A stretch of 64,000 bases of DNA from the NCBI RefSeq assembly GCF_011090165.1, contig NZ_JAADJT010000001.1, positions 558,001 to 622,000 on the forward strand. Direction: 5' to 3'. The position numbers and the translations under genes are program-made. Shown here piece after piece: positions 26,725-36,553 of this stretch. This DNA comes from Duganella aceris (GTDB lineage Bacteria; Pseudomonadota; Gammaproteobacteria; Burkholderiales; Burkholderiaceae_D). Each line of letters begins with the position of its first letter. The stretch's first letter is position 1. The notes under the pieces were generated by a model. The model was given only the letters and a program-made list of their open reading frames with translations, did not search any database and was not told the DNA's origin.

Positions 26725-27930
26725 GTGAGCAGCCTACCCACCACCGCCGCAGCGATCGACACCCAGCCGCTGGCCTCGCGCGGCAAGATCCTGATGATGG
26801 CGGTCATCGCCGGCGCCGTGATCACCAACATCTACTGCACCCAGCCGATTTTGCCGCTGATCGCGACGGATTTGCAGGTCGGCGTCACCACCGTCGACCT
26901 GGTGGCCGGCGCCGCGCTGCTCGGCTTCGCCACCGGGCTGGCGCTGCTGCTGCCGCTGGGCGACCGCTTCGACCGCCGCAAGCTGGTGCTGACGCAGATC
27001 GCGCTGGCCTTCGTGTTCGCCGCCGGCGCCGGCGCCGCGCCCGGCATCTGGCCGCTGATCGCGGTCTCGTTCGGCCTCGGCATCGTCAGCTGCGTGCCGC
27101 AGCAACTGGTGCCGTTCGCCGCCGTGATGTCGGCGCCGGCCGAGCGCGGCCGCAACGTCGGCGCGGTGGTCAGCGGCATCATGGTCGGCATCCTGCTGGG
27201 CCGCACCGTCAGCGGCGTGGTCGGCGCCGCCTACGGCTGGCGCGCGGTGTACGCGCTCGAAGCCGCATTCATGATTCCGGTGTTCATCGCCGCCGCCACA
27301 CTGCTGCCGCGCGGCGTGCCGACCAGCAAACTCTCGTATCCCAAGCTGCTGGCCTCGCTGTGGCCGCTGGCCCGCGACCATCAGCCGATCCAGCAATCGA
27401 TGATGATCCAGGCGCTGCTGTGGGCCTGCTTCAACGCCTTCTGGGTCAACCTGGCCGCGCTGCTGGCCGACGGCCCTTGGCACCTGAGCAGCGCCTGGGC
27501 CGGCGGCTTCGGCCTGATCGGCGCCGCCGGCGCGCTGGCCGCCTCGGCCGGCGGCCGCGCCACCGACCGCCTCGGCTTCCGCACCGTGATCGGCGCCAGC
27601 ATCGGCATCGTCACGCTGGCCTACCTGCTGCTGGCGGGCGCCGAGTCCTCGCTGGTCTTGCTGGTGCTCGGCGTGATCGTGCTCGACATCGGCGTCCAGG
27701 CCGGCCTGGTCGCCAACCAAACCCGCGCCTTCGCCGTCGATCCGGCCGCGCAGGGCCGCATCAACAGCCTCTATATGACGGCGACTTTTTCCGGCGGCGC
27801 CGTGGGCGTGGCCATCAGCGGCTGGCTGATGACGCGCTTCGGCTGGACCGGTATCGCCGCTTTCGGTGTCGCCCTCGGCGTCATCGCCTCAGGAATCCAT
27901 CTGCTGGGCACTCCGCGCCGGCAAGGATAA
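26725..27930 (+). CDS. MFS transporter, drug efflux type
   Basis: 401 residues with 12 hydrophobic segments. GTG 26725 is preferred because AAGGA is 8 bases upstream and the protein then starts SSLPTTAAAI. The motif between segments 2 and 3 is GDRFDRRKL (MFS motif A). The layout is DHA1-like (CTQPILPLIATDLQV at the first segment). It is followed at 34 bases by a CzcE-like gene, then a GlxA regulator and a DUF2783 gene, which suggests one operon under the divergent LysR protein. Confidence 0.88.
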   Translation: MSSLPTTAAAIDTQPLASRGKILMMAVIAGAVITNIYCTQPILPLIATDLQVGVTTVDLVAGAALLGFATGLALLLPLGDRFDRRKLVLTQIALAFVFAAGAGAAPGIWPLIAVSFGLGIVSCVPQQLVPFAAVMSAPAERGRNVGAVVSGIMVGILLGRTVSGVVGAAYGWRAVYALEAAFMIPVFIAAATLLPRGVPTSKLSYPKLLASLWPLARDHQPIQQSMMIQALLWACFNAFWVNLAALLADGPWHLSSAWAGGFGLIGAAGALAASAGGRATDRLGFRTVIGASIGIVTLAYLLLAGAESSLVLLVLGVIVLDIGVQAGLVANQTRAFAVDPAAQGRINSLYMTATFSGGAVGVAISGWLMTRFGWTGIAAFGVALGVIASGIHLLGTPRRQG

Positions 27931-27964
27931 ACGCAGTATCCCACCACTCTCAAGGAGCATCAAC

Positions 27965-28294
27965 ATGAAAGCCACCCAAGCACTTATCGCCCTCGCCGTC
28001 GCCGCCTCCGGCTTCGCCCTGAACGCCGACGCCGCCGCGCTCAACCCGAAAATCTACGGCGCCAGCGCGCCGGCCAGCGCCGCCCAGCAAGTGGTCGAGG
28101 TCAAGCCGGGCATGAAGTACGTCAACGTCGTCAACGGCCAGACCGTCACCTTCAACGTCGAAGGCCAGGCGTTCACCTGGAACTTCCAGATGTACCAGCA
28201 GGAAGGCGCGCTGCCGCTGGCCGCCATCCTGCCCAAGGAACTGCACGCGGACGGCGTGACGGTCTACGTCGCGGCGGACCCGACCTACCGCTAA
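27965..28294 (+). CDS. CzcE-like periplasmic metal-binding protein
   Basis: 109 residues. A signal peptide (1-23) is followed by a small beta domain: KIYGASAPASAAQQVVEV, MKYVNVVNGQTVTF, FTWNF and VTVYVAADPTYR. This order matches CzcE, a copper- and heavy-metal-binding periplasmic protein first known from a czc cluster. The present copy lies 16 kb from czcCBA, in an operon with an MFS pump and a GlxA regulator. Its residues for metal binding cannot be assigned with confidence. GGAG precedes ATG 27965. Confidence 0.75.
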   Translation: MKATQALIALAVAASGFALNADAAALNPKIYGASAPASAAQQVVEVKPGMKYVNVVNGQTVTFNVEGQAFTWNFQMYQQEGALPLAAILPKELHADGVTVYVAADPTYR

Positions 28295-28315
28295 TCCTCG
28301 CCAGGGAGAAATCCG

Positions 28316-29341
28316 ATGAAGCTGACTTTGCTTGTGCTGGATGGGGTCCAGGCGCTGGACGTGGCGGGCCCGATGGATGTGTTCGCCGAAGCGAATCAAT
28401 TCCTCGCCGAAAAGGATCGCTACGACGTGACCCTGGTCGGCGCGCATCCGGGCGCGGTCACCACCTCCAGCGGCATGGCGTTCCAGGTGCATGCCGACTA
28501 CCTGCACGCGGACGCGGCCAGCGACCTGCTGCTGGTGGCCGGCGGCCCCCGCTTCGCCGAGTACACGCCGGCGCCGGCGCTCATCGGATGGTTGCGCCGG
28601 CAGGCGCAAGGCGCGGCCCGCTTCGGCGCGGTCTGCAACGGCGTGTTCCTGCTGGGGCACGCCGGACTGCTGGAAGGCCGCGAGGTCACCACGCACTGGG
28701 ACCACGCCGAACGGCTGGCCGCGCAATTCCCCGCCGCCAGGGTGCGGCCGGACAAGATCTTCGTCCGCGACGGCGAGCTGTTCACCAGCGGCGGCGTCAG
28801 CTCGGGCATCGACCTGTGCCTGGCGCTGGTGGCCGAGGACTGGGGCCAGGAACTGGCGGTGAAGGTCGCCAAGCGCCTGATCGTGCCGATGCGGCGCGAC
28901 GGCGGGCAGTCGCAATACAGCCCGTATCTGGCCGTGGTGCCGCAGGAGGAATCGCTGGTGAGCAAGGTGTTCAAGTACGTTACCGACCACATCAGCGACG
29001 CGCTCAGCATCGAACAGATCGCCGACGCGGTCGGGGTCAGCCGGCGCACGTTTTCGCGCGCCTTCGCCAAGCACGCGCGGGTGACGCCGTCGGTGTTCGT
29101 CGACCAGGTGCGCATCGATTTTTCCCGCAAGCTGCTGGAGGAGACCGACCTGCCGATGAAGACGGTCGCCTATCGCAGCGGCTTCCACAGCGCGACGCAG
29201 ATGCGGATGATTTTCACGCGCCAGCTCGACACCACGCCGATGCGCTACCGCGAACGCCACCGGCCGCCGGCGCGCGCAGCGGGCACCCATTTTATGTTTC
29301 ACGCAAACAGGGGGATCTATGAAACTGCATCAGAATCTTGA
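28316..29341 (+). CDS. GlxA-type AraC regulator with DJ-1/PfpI domain
   Basis: 341 residues. The first 190 form a DJ-1/PfpI (class I amidotransferase-like) domain with the elbow cysteine in FGAVCNGVFLLG. The last 100 are a double helix-turn-helix AraC domain (IEQIADAVGVSRRTFSRAF and TVAYRSGFHSATQMRMIF). Such proteins act as transcription activators and the DJ-1 part senses a ligand. It starts 21 bases after the CzcE-like gene and overlaps the next gene by 23 bases. Confidence 0.92.
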   Translation: MKLTLLVLDGVQALDVAGPMDVFAEANQFLAEKDRYDVTLVGAHPGAVTTSSGMAFQVHADYLHADAASDLLLVAGGPRFAEYTPAPALIGWLRRQAQGAARFGAVCNGVFLLGHAGLLEGREVTTHWDHAERLAAQFPAARVRPDKIFVRDGELFTSGGVSSGIDLCLALVAEDWGQELAVKVAKRLIVPMRRDGGQSQYSPYLAVVPQEESLVSKVFKYVTDHISDALSIEQIADAVGVSRRTFSRAFAKHARVTPSVFVDQVRIDFSRKLLEETDLPMKTVAYRSGFHSATQMRMIFTRQLDTTPMRYRERHRPPARAAGTHFMFHANRGIYETASES

Positions 29342-29534
29342 CGACTACGAGACCTTTTACGAGATGCTGGACGAGTCGCACCAACACCTCGACGCCCAGC
29401 AAAGCAAGATGCTGGACGCGCAGCTGGTGCTGCTGCTGTCCAACCACATCGGCGACATGAAGGTGTTGCGGCAGGCGTTCGCGCTGGCGCGGGTCAACGT
29501 CGAGCGCGCGCTGCCGGTGGCGCCGGCGCGCTGA
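29319..29534 (+). CDS. Small protein, DUF2783 family
   Basis: 71 residues, with the DUF2783 pattern (LDDYETFYEMLDESHQHLD, LLLSNHIGDMKVLRQAFALA). It is helical and cytosolic, of unknown function, and in other bacteria tends to occur in catabolic operons. It begins within the last 23 bases of the GlxA gene, so the two are translationally coupled. GGGGG with GAT precedes the ATG. Confidence 0.75.
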   Translation: MKLHQNLDDYETFYEMLDESHQHLDAQQSKMLDAQLVLLLSNHIGDMKVLRQAFALARVNVERALPVAPAR

Positions 29535-29560
29535 GGCGCCGGGGCTGGAGGCGCCGAGGC

Positions 29561-29809
29561 TCAGGCCGCCAGCGCCGCGTCCAGTCCGCCTTCGCGCTCG
29601 AGCCGCGCCAGGTCGTCGTAGCCGCCGACGTGGCGCTCGCCGATGAATACCTGCGGCACCGTGCGGCGGCCGCTGCGGCGCATCATGTCCGCCATGCCGC
29701 CGGCGTCGGCGGCGATATCGATTTCAGTGGCGACGACGCCCTTTTGCGCCAGCAAGCGTTTCGCCATCGCGCAGTAGGCGCAGCTGGGGCTGGTGTAGAT
29801 GGTGACCAT
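29561..29809 (-). CDS. grxC: Glutaredoxin 3
   Basis: 82 residues. AGGAGA lies 6 bases before ATG 29809; an earlier in-frame start would add nine residues not typical of the family. The active site is CAYC (residues 11-14), followed by the cis-Pro motif RTVPQVFIGERHVGGYDD that binds glutathione. It reduces disulfides and glutathione adducts in the cytosol. It is convergent with the DUF2783 gene. Confidence 0.93.
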   Translation of the reverse strand: MVTIYTSPSCAYCAMAKRLLAQKGVVATEIDIAADAGGMADMMRRSGRRTVPQVFIGERHVGGYDDLARLEREGGLDAALAA

Positions 29810-30047
29810 AACGTTCTCCTCGATGAGTAAAGCCATGGCTGCCAGTATGACCGCGCCCGACGCCGGTTGGCATGCCCGCGCTTCTCAGCTTTTTGCTTTT
29901 GCGTCGCATCCGACAAGACACAGTCCACCATTCGCGCCGATGGGCATGCGCGCCGGCGCGGTGACGGTAAAAACATGCCGCCCAGTATCCACAGCGGGAC
30001 GGCGCACTTTACAATAGGGTTCCGTCCATTCGCCTGTGCCGACTACG

Positions 30048-30632
30048 ATGACCGACCACGACCGCAGCGCCCAAAGTGAACTGTTCGACACGCTGCACGA
30101 CAAGCTCGACGCCCACAAGACCGAGGTCGAACGCTTCCACCAGGACGTCGGCAATTTCTCGCGCCAGGTCGCCGGCTGCGACAAGCTGCTGCGGCTGGCC
30201 AACACCAGCCTGACCCAGATCGACGCCAAGATCGCCGAAGCGGCGCGGATCGAAGCCCGGGCCGGCAGCATCGCCGGCGCGGTGGGCCAGGAAGCCGGCC
30301 GCGCGGCGGCGCAGGCGGCCGCCGCCGCGGTCGATGAACTGACCCACACCGTCGCCGCGCTGAGCGCCGAAGCCGACCAGGTGCGCCGCGCGCTGAACCG
30401 CAGCATGGGCAGGACCGGCCTGTGGCTGGGCGGCTACATCGCCTTCACGCTGACGATGTGCGTGCTGACCGCGCTGGCCGCCTACGGCCTGGCGCGGCGC
30501 GGCGCGGTCACGCCGGAGATCGCCCACTACGCCGAACTGGGGCGCGCCCACCAGAGCCTGCTGAACAAGGCCGGCGAGCGGGAACTCAAAACCATCAACG
30601 CCATCCTGGCGCGCCCGGACAAACAGAAATAA
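30048..30632 (+). CDS. Unknown coiled-coil protein with one membrane segment
   Basis: 194 residues from ATG 30048. I do not recognise the family. Residues 1-115 are a predicted helical coiled coil rich in Ala, Glu and Arg (GQEAGRAAAQAAAAAVDELT). Residues of about 123-148 form one membrane helix (GLWLGGYIAFTLTMCVLTAL), and a short helical tail follows. A -10-like TACAAT lies at about 30010. The coil-plus-anchor build recalls mobilisation or septum proteins, but there is no contextual support for either. It is convergent with the GGDEF/EAL gene, 8 bases away. Confidence 0.65.
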   Translation: MTDHDRSAQSELFDTLHDKLDAHKTEVERFHQDVGNFSRQVAGCDKLLRLANTSLTQIDAKIAEAARIEARAGSIAGAVGQEAGRAAAQAAAAAVDELTHTVAALSAEADQVRRALNRSMGRTGLWLGGYIAFTLTMCVLTALAAYGLARRGAVTPEIAHYAELGRAHQSLLNKAGERELKTINAILARPDKQK

Positions 30633-30640
30633 GCGCGCGC

Positions 30641-32764
30641 TCAGCCCGCGATCGGCGTGGCGTCGCGCTCGACGACGGCGACGACCCGGCGCAGGCGCTG
30701 CTGCGCCGGCTCCGGCCGGCCGAACAGGAAGCCCTGGAAGTGCGTGCAGCCCTCGGCCTGAAGCCGCGCCAGCTGTTCTTGCGTCTCGACGCCTTCGGCG
30801 GTGGTCTTGATCAGCAGGCTGTTGCTCAAGCCGGTGATCGCCCGCACGATGGCCAGCGCCTCCCGGCTCTCGCCCAGGTCGCGGACGAAGGACCGGTCGA
30901 TCTTGATGCGGTCGAACGGGAAGGAGCGCAGATAGCTGAGCGAGGAATACCCGGTGCCGAAATCGTCCAGCGAGATGCCCACCCCCAGTGCCTTGAGCGC
31001 GCGCAGCGTCTTGACGTTGTCGCTGCTGTTTTCCAGCAGCACCGACTCGGTGATTTCCAGCTCCAGACACCCCGGCGGCAGGCCCGAATCGGCCAGCGCC
31101 AGCGCGACGATGTCGACCAGGCCGGGATGGTTGAACTGCACCGGCGACAGATTCACCGCCACCGATTCGCCGTCGACCCAGGTCATCGCCTGCTGGCAGG
31201 CCAGATTCAGCGCGCGCTCGCCCAGTTCATGGATCAAGCCGGTCTCCTCGGCCAGCGGAATGAAGTCGAGCGGCGACACCTGGCCGCGGGCGGGATGGTT
31301 CCAGCGCATCAGCGCCTCGTAGCCGGAAATGCGCCGGCCCTGCTTGTCGACGATGGGCTGGTAGTGCATCTCGATCTGGCCCAGATGCAGCGCGCAACGC
31401 AAGTCGGCTTCGGTCTGGCGGCGGACGCGCGCCGCCTCCTCCAGCTCGGGCCGGAACACCTCATGCCGATTGCGCCCATTGCGCTTGGCTTCGTACAGCG
31501 CCATGTCGCCGAAGCGCAGCAATTCCTCCGCCGTGCTGCCGGCGTTGGACGAGGCGATGCCGATGCTCAACCCCACCGTGAAACTGTGCTCGTCGATGAC
31601 AAACGCCGGCGCCACCGCATCGATCAGGCGCTCGGCCAGCCGCTTCGCCTCGTCCAGGCTGCGCAGCCCCGGCGACACCACGGCGAATTCGTCGCCGCCC
31701 AGACGCGCCAGCGTGTCGTGTCCGCGCAAGTGTTTTTGCAGGCGCTTGGCCAGTTCCAGCAACAGCTTGTCGCCGTAGGCGTGGCCCAGCGCATCGTTGA
31801 CGTTCTTGAAGTTGTCGAGGTCGAGACAGAGGATGGCCGTCATGCTGCGGCTGGCGCCGTCGGCTTTCAAGGCCGCTTCCAGCCGCTGGTGGAAGAACGC
31901 CCGGTTGGGCAGGTTGGTCAGGCCGTCGTGCTGGGCCATGTGATGGATCTGCGCGTAGGCGGCCAGTTGCTCGGTCACGTCTTCGCTGATCAGCAACATG
32001 TAGTCGCCCTCGCCATCCGGGCGGCTGCCGCGCACCGTCCGGCTGCGCAGCATGCGCGGCCCGAGCGCCGTCACCGCCTCGCTCTCCTGCGGCGCCATGT
32101 CGGCCCCCAGCCGGCCCTGCGCGAATTGCGCGTCGATATACGCCGCCACCCCGGGATGCAGGCAGTCGCGCAGCGCCTGGCCCGCCATGTCGATCGGCGC
32201 GCCATGGAACAGTTGTTGCGCCTGCTGGTTGGCGAGCAGGATCTGTTTGCTGCCGCAATCCTGGGCCAGCACGCTGGCCGGGATGTTGGAAATGACCGAA
32301 TCGAGGAAACGCGACAGCGACGCCATCTGCTGGCTGTAGCGCTCCGCCAGTTCCTTCGCCTCCAGCAGCTTGCTTTCCTGGCGGCGCCGCTCGGTGACGT
32401 CGCGGGTGATCTTGGCGAATCCGACCAGCTCGCCATCCGGGCCGTGGATCGCATCGATCACGACGCTGGCCCAGAAGGTGGTGCCGTCCTTGCGCAGCCG
32501 CAGGCCTTCATCCTCGAACCGGCCCTGTTCGCGGGCGGTCGCCAGGTTGCGCTCGGGGACGCCGGCCGCCATCGCATCGGCGGTGTAGAAGCGCGAATAA
32601 TGTTGGCCGACGATCTCATCGGCCGTGTAACCTTTGGCGCGTTGCGCGCCGGGATTCCAGTTGGCCACGACGCCGTCCGGCGTCAGCATGTAAATCGCGT
32701 AGTCGAGCACGCCTTCGACCAGAACGCGATACATCAAATCGGAATTGGCAATAATCTGGGTCAT
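30641..32764 (-). CDS. PAS-PAS-GGDEF-EAL cyclic di-GMP protein
   Basis: 707 residues without membrane segments. Residues 8-125 form a PAS domain with its PAC motif (DGTTFWASVVIDAI). A second PAS-like domain spans about 150-270. GGDEF (356-360) is intact inside RLGGDEFAVV, and an EAL domain begins at 483-485 (YEALMRWNHP) with DDFGTGYSSL and KIDRSFV. Both catalytic signatures are complete, so it could make and break cyclic di-GMP; PAS sensing would set the balance. It probably affects biofilm or motility. It has its own promoter region between it and the ssb terminator. Confidence 0.94.
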   Translation of the reverse strand: MTQIIANSDLMYRVLVEGVLDYAIYMLTPDGVVANWNPGAQRAKGYTADEIVGQHYSRFYTADAMAAGVPERNLATAREQGRFEDEGLRLRKDGTTFWASVVIDAIHGPDGELVGFAKITRDVTERRRQESKLLEAKELAERYSQQMASLSRFLDSVISNIPASVLAQDCGSKQILLANQQAQQLFHGAPIDMAGQALRDCLHPGVAAYIDAQFAQGRLGADMAPQESEAVTALGPRMLRSRTVRGSRPDGEGDYMLLISEDVTEQLAAYAQIHHMAQHDGLTNLPNRAFFHQRLEAALKADGASRSMTAILCLDLDNFKNVNDALGHAYGDKLLLELAKRLQKHLRGHDTLARLGGDEFAVVSPGLRSLDEAKRLAERLIDAVAPAFVIDEHSFTVGLSIGIASSNAGSTAEELLRFGDMALYEAKRNGRNRHEVFRPELEEAARVRRQTEADLRCALHLGQIEMHYQPIVDKQGRRISGYEALMRWNHPARGQVSPLDFIPLAEETGLIHELGERALNLACQQAMTWVDGESVAVNLSPVQFNHPGLVDIVALALADSGLPPGCLELEITESVLLENSSDNVKTLRALKALGVGISLDDFGTGYSSLSYLRSFPFDRIKIDRSFVRDLGESREALAIVRAITGLSNSLLIKTTAEGVETQEQLARLQAEGCTHFQGFLFGRPEPAQQRLRRVVAVVERDATPIAG

Positions 32765-32876
32765 GGCGGTGGTCGGACATCGATACGGGGAAGCATCTCA
32801 GTCTGGCGTCATAGTTTCCATGCGTCAAGTAATCCCGACGCGGCGATCTATAGATACTCTATGGAAACCACCAATG

Positions 32877-32912
32877 AAAAAACCCCACAACTCGGAAAGT
32901 TGCGGGGTTTTG
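32877..32912 (-). terminator. Rho-independent terminator after ssb
   Basis: AACCCCGCAAC and GTTGTGGGGTT pair across an 8-base loop on the - strand (one wobble), followed by six T. The A-run on the other side makes it usable in both directions. It ends ssb 25 bases after its stop. Confidence 0.88.
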
Positions 32913-32936
32913 TACCTTCCCTACGACGCGGACGCC

Positions 32937-33446
32937 TTAGAACGGAATGTCGTCATCCATATCCGAGAAGTTCGGCGCCGGGCGCGGGGCCGGGCGTGGC
33001 GCCGGGGCCGGTGCGGCCATCTGCGGGCGCGGGGCCGGCGCAGGGCGTTGCTGCTGTTGCGGCGCCGAATCGTAGCCGCCGTCGTCCATGCCGCCGCCTT
33101 CACCCATGCCTTGACGGCCACCCAGCATTTGCATCTGCTCGGCGATGATGTCGGTCGCGTACTTCTCTACGCCGTCCTTGTCGGTGTACTTGCGGGTCTG
33201 CAGACGGCCTTCGACGTAGACCGACGAACCCTTCTTCAGGTACTGGCCGACGATTTCCGCCAGGCGGCCGAAGAACGAAATGCGGTGCCACTCGGTCAGC
33301 TCTTTCTGCTCGCCGGTGTTGCGGTCCTTCGATTTGTACGATGTCGCCACCGCGATGTTGGCGATCGCGTCACCGCTGGGCATGTAGCGAATTTCCGGAT
33401 CGCGACCCAGATTGCCGACGATGATGACTTTGTTGACTGATGCCAT
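32937..33446 (-). CDS. ssb: Single-stranded DNA-binding protein
   Basis: 169 residues. An OB-fold (residues 1-110: [38 protein letters not shown]) is followed by a Gly/Gln/Pro/Ala-rich linker and the acidic end DMDDDIPF that recruits repair and replication enzymes. AGGAG precedes ATG 33446. It is divergent from uvrA, the classic arrangement, with a LexA box between. Confidence 0.98.
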   Translation of the reverse strand: MASVNKVIIVGNLGRDPEIRYMPSGDAIANIAVATSYKSKDRNTGEQKELTEWHRISFFGRLAEIVGQYLKKGSSVYVEGRLQTRKYTDKDGVEKYATDIIAEQMQMLGGRQGMGEGGGMDDGGYDSAPQQQQRPAPAPRPQMAAPAPAPRPAPRPAPNFSDMDDDIPF

Positions 33447-33590
33447 GTATAAAACTCCTGAGTAACGGCGGCCGCGCGTGGCGGGCGGTTGATCAATGCG
33501 AAACGACGATTATACACCGCCGGGACTGGCAAATTCCGTAGTCGTCCCCACCTGTCGCGTTCTGCGCCGAGTTGAACCGACGCAAGAGAA

Positions 33591-33610
33591 TACTGGTATT
33601 ATATACAGTG
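33591..33610. promoter_or_regulatory. LexA (SOS) box in the ssb-uvrA region
   Basis: TACTGGTATTATATACAGTG fits the gammaproteobacterial/betaproteobacterial consensus CTGT-N8-ACAG with one change in the left half (CTGG). It lies 90 bases before uvrA and 145 before ssb. DNA-damage induction of uvrA and perhaps ssb is thus likely. Confidence 0.8.
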
Positions 33611-33699
33611 TCAAGCGCCGCGAACACGATGCAGATCAAGCTCGGCGCAAGTAATCAAACCCGGCTATAGTGACGGGTTGACTCTAGAGGCCAAAATCA

Positions 33700-36546
33700 A
33701 TGGAATACATCCGCATCCGCGGCGCACGCACGCACAATCTCAAAAACATCAATCTCGACCTGCCGCGCAACAAGCTGATCGTGATTACCGGGCTGTCCGG
33801 CTCCGGCAAATCGTCGCTCGCTTTCGATACGCTGTACGCCGAGGGCCAGCGCCGCTATGTGGAATCGCTGTCGGCCTACGCCCGCCAGTTCCTGCAGCTG
33901 ATGGAAAAGCCCGACGTCGACCTGATCGAAGGCCTGTCGCCGGCCATCTCGATCGAGCAGAAAGCCACCTCGCACAATCCGCGTTCCACGGTGGGCACCG
34001 TGACCGAGATCCACGATTACCTGCGCCTGCTGTACGCGCGCGTCGGCACGCCCTACTGCATCAACCACCCGGACAACGCGCTGGCCGCGCAGACCGTGTC
34101 GCAGATGGTCGACGCGGTGCTGGCCATGCCGGACGAGACCAAGCTGATGATCCTGGCCCCGGTGGTCGCCAACCGCAAGGGCGAGCACTCCGATCTGTTC
34201 GAACAGATGCAGGCGCAGGGCTTCGTGCGCTTCCGCGTCCAGAGCGGCACCCACGACGCCAAGATCTACGAGGTCGACGACCTGCCGAAGCTGAAGAAAA
34301 CCGAGAAGCACACCATCGACGTGGTGATCGACCGCGTCAAGGTCAGCGCCGACATCAAGCAGCGCCTGGCCGAAAGCTTCGAGACCGCGCTGCGCCTGGC
34401 CGACGGCCGCGCCGTGGCGCTGGAAATGGACGGCGGCGCGGAGCACGTCTACTCCAGCAAGTTCGCCTGCAACGAGTGCGGCTATTCGCTGCAGGAGCTG
34501 GAACCGCGGCTGTTCTCGTTCAATAACCCGATGGGCGCCTGCCCGGAATGCGACGGCCTCGGTCACATCGAGTTCTTCGATCCGAAGCGCATCGTCGCCT
34601 TCCCCAACCTGTCGCTGGCCTCCGGCGCGGTCAAGGGGTGGGACCGCCGCAACCAGTTCTACTTCCAGATGCTGTCGAACCTCGCGGCCTACTATGAGTT
34701 CGACCTCGACCTGCCGTACGAGCAGTTGCCGAAGACCGCGCAGGAAGTGATCCTGCACGGTTCGGGCAAGACCAATATCCCGTTCACCTACGTCAATGAG
34801 CGCGGCCGCGCCGTGGTCAAGGAACACGCCTTCGAAGGCGTGGTCACCAATCTGTCGCGCCGCTACCGCGAGACCGATTCGATGGCGGTCAAGGAGGAGC
34901 TGGCGAAGTTCATCAACGAGAAGAAGTGCCCGTCGTGCGAAGGCGCTCGCCTGCGCATCGAGGCGCGCTACGTCAAGGTCGGCACCGGCAAGCAGGAGAA
35001 GGCGATCTACGAGATCTCCGAGAAGCCGCTGCGCGATACCCTGTCGTTCTTCGAGCAGCTGAAACTGAAGGGCGCGAAGAAGGAGATCGCCGACCGCGTG
35101 GTCAAGGAAATCATCTCGCGGCTGCAGTTCCTCAACAACGTCGGCCTCGATTACCTGTCGCTGGACCGCAGCGCCGACACGCTGTCGGGCGGCGAGGCGC
35201 AGCGCATCCGCCTGGCGTCGCAGATCGGCTCCGGCCTGACCGGCGTGATGTACGTGCTGGATGAGCCGTCGATCGGCCTGCACCAGCGCGACAACGACCG
35301 CCTGATCGAAACGCTGAAGCACCTGCGCGACATCGGCAACAGCGTGCTGGTGGTGGAGCACGACGAGGACGCGATCCGCACCGCCGACTACATCGTCGAC
35401 ATGGGCAAGGGCGCGGGCGTGCACGGCGGCGACATCATCGCCCAGGGCACGCTGCAGGAAATCCTGAAGAACAAGAATTCGCTGACGGCCCAGTACCTGA
35501 AAGGCACGCTGAAGATCGCGGTGCCGAAGAAGCGCCATGTCGCCGACGAGGACAAGCAGCTGGTCATCACCGGCGCCACCGGCAACAACCTGAAGAAGGT
35601 CAACCTGCACCTGCCGGTCGGCCTGATGACCTGCGTGACCGGCGTCTCCGGCTCCGGCAAGTCCTCGCTGATCAACGACACGCTGTATCCGGCGCTGTCG
35701 CGCCACCTGTACGGTTCGCAGACCGAGCCATCGCCGCACGATACCATCAGCGGCCTGGAACACTTCGACAAGGTGATCGCGGTCGACCAGGCGCCGATCG
35801 GCCGCACCCCGCGCTCGAATCCGGCCACCTACACCGGCCTGTTCACGCCGATCCGCGACCTGTTCGCGACCGTGCCGACCGCCAAGGAACGCGGCTACAG
35901 CGCCGGGCGCTTCTCGTTCAACGTCAAGGGCGGCCGCTGCGAAGCGTGCCAGGGCGACGGCGTGATCAAGGTCGAGATGCACTTCCTGCCGGACGTCTAC
36001 GTGCCGTGCGACGTCTGCCACGGCAAGCGCTACAACCGCGAAACGCTGGAAGTCCACTACAAGGGCAAGAACATCACCGAGATCCTCGACATGACGGTCG
36101 AAGACGCGCACGAGTTCTTCAAGCCGGTGCCGCTGATCGCACGCAAGCTGCATACGCTGCTGGACGTGGGCCTGGGCTACATCAAGCTGGGCCAGAGCGC
36201 GACCACGCTGTCGGGCGGCGAGGCGCAGCGCGTCAAGCTGTCGCTGGAGCTGTCCAAGCGCGACACCGGCCGCACGCTGTACATCCTGGACGAGCCGACC
36301 ACCGGCCTGCACTTCCACGACATCGACCTGCTGCTGAAGGTGATCCACCGCCTGCGCGACCAGGGCAACACGTTGGTCATCATCGAGCACAATCTGGACG
36401 TCATCAAGACCGCCGACTGGATCGTGGACCTGGGGCCGGAAGGCGGCGCGGGCGGCGGCAAGATCATCGCCGCCGGCACGCCGGAGGATGTGGCCAAGAA
36501 CCCGGCCAGCGTCACCGGCAAGTATCTGGCGCCGCTGTTGAAGTAG
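33700..36546 (+). CDS. uvrA: Excinuclease ABC subunit A
   Basis: 948 residues, the usual length. Both ABC modules are complete: Walker [15 protein letters not shown] near residue 31 and [14 protein letters not shown] near 648, signature motifs [12 protein letters not shown] and [11 protein letters not shown]. Zinc modules show CNECGY/CPECDG and [18 protein letters not shown]. It scans for bulky lesions with UvrB. AGAGG precedes ATG 33700. The AraC gene follows at 7 bases. Confidence 0.98.
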   Translation: MEYIRIRGARTHNLKNINLDLPRNKLIVITGLSGSGKSSLAFDTLYAEGQRRYVESLSAYARQFLQLMEKPDVDLIEGLSPAISIEQKATSHNPRSTVGTVTEIHDYLRLLYARVGTPYCINHPDNALAAQTVSQMVDAVLAMPDETKLMILAPVVANRKGEHSDLFEQMQAQGFVRFRVQSGTHDAKIYEVDDLPKLKKTEKHTIDVVIDRVKVSADIKQRLAESFETALRLADGRAVALEMDGGAEHVYSSKFACNECGYSLQELEPRLFSFNNPMGACPECDGLGHIEFFDPKRIVAFPNLSLASGAVKGWDRRNQFYFQMLSNLAAYYEFDLDLPYEQLPKTAQEVILHGSGKTNIPFTYVNERGRAVVKEHAFEGVVTNLSRRYRETDSMAVKEELAKFINEKKCPSCEGARLRIEARYVKVGTGKQEKAIYEISEKPLRDTLSFFEQLKLKGAKKEIADRVVKEIISRLQFLNNVGLDYLSLDRSADTLSGGEAQRIRLASQIGSGLTGVMYVLDEPSIGLHQRDNDRLIETLKHLRDIGNSVLVVEHDEDAIRTADYIVDMGKGAGVHGGDIIAQGTLQEILKNKNSLTAQYLKGTLKIAVPKKRHVADEDKQLVITGATGNNLKKVNLHLPVGLMTCVTGVSGSGKSSLINDTLYPALSRHLYGSQTEPSPHDTISGLEHFDKVIAVDQAPIGRTPRSNPATYTGLFTPIRDLFATVPTAKERGYSAGRFSFNVKGGRCEACQGDGVIKVEMHFLPDVYVPCDVCHGKRYNRETLEVHYKGKNITEILDMTVEDAHEFFKPVPLIARKLHTLLDVGLGYIKLGQSATTLSGGEAQRVKLSLELSKRDTGRTLYILDEPTTGLHFHDIDLLLKVIHRLRDQGNTLVIIEHNLDVIKTADWIVDLGPEGGAGGGKIIAAGTPEDVAKNPASVTGKYLAPLLK

Positions 36547-36553
36547 AGCCATC

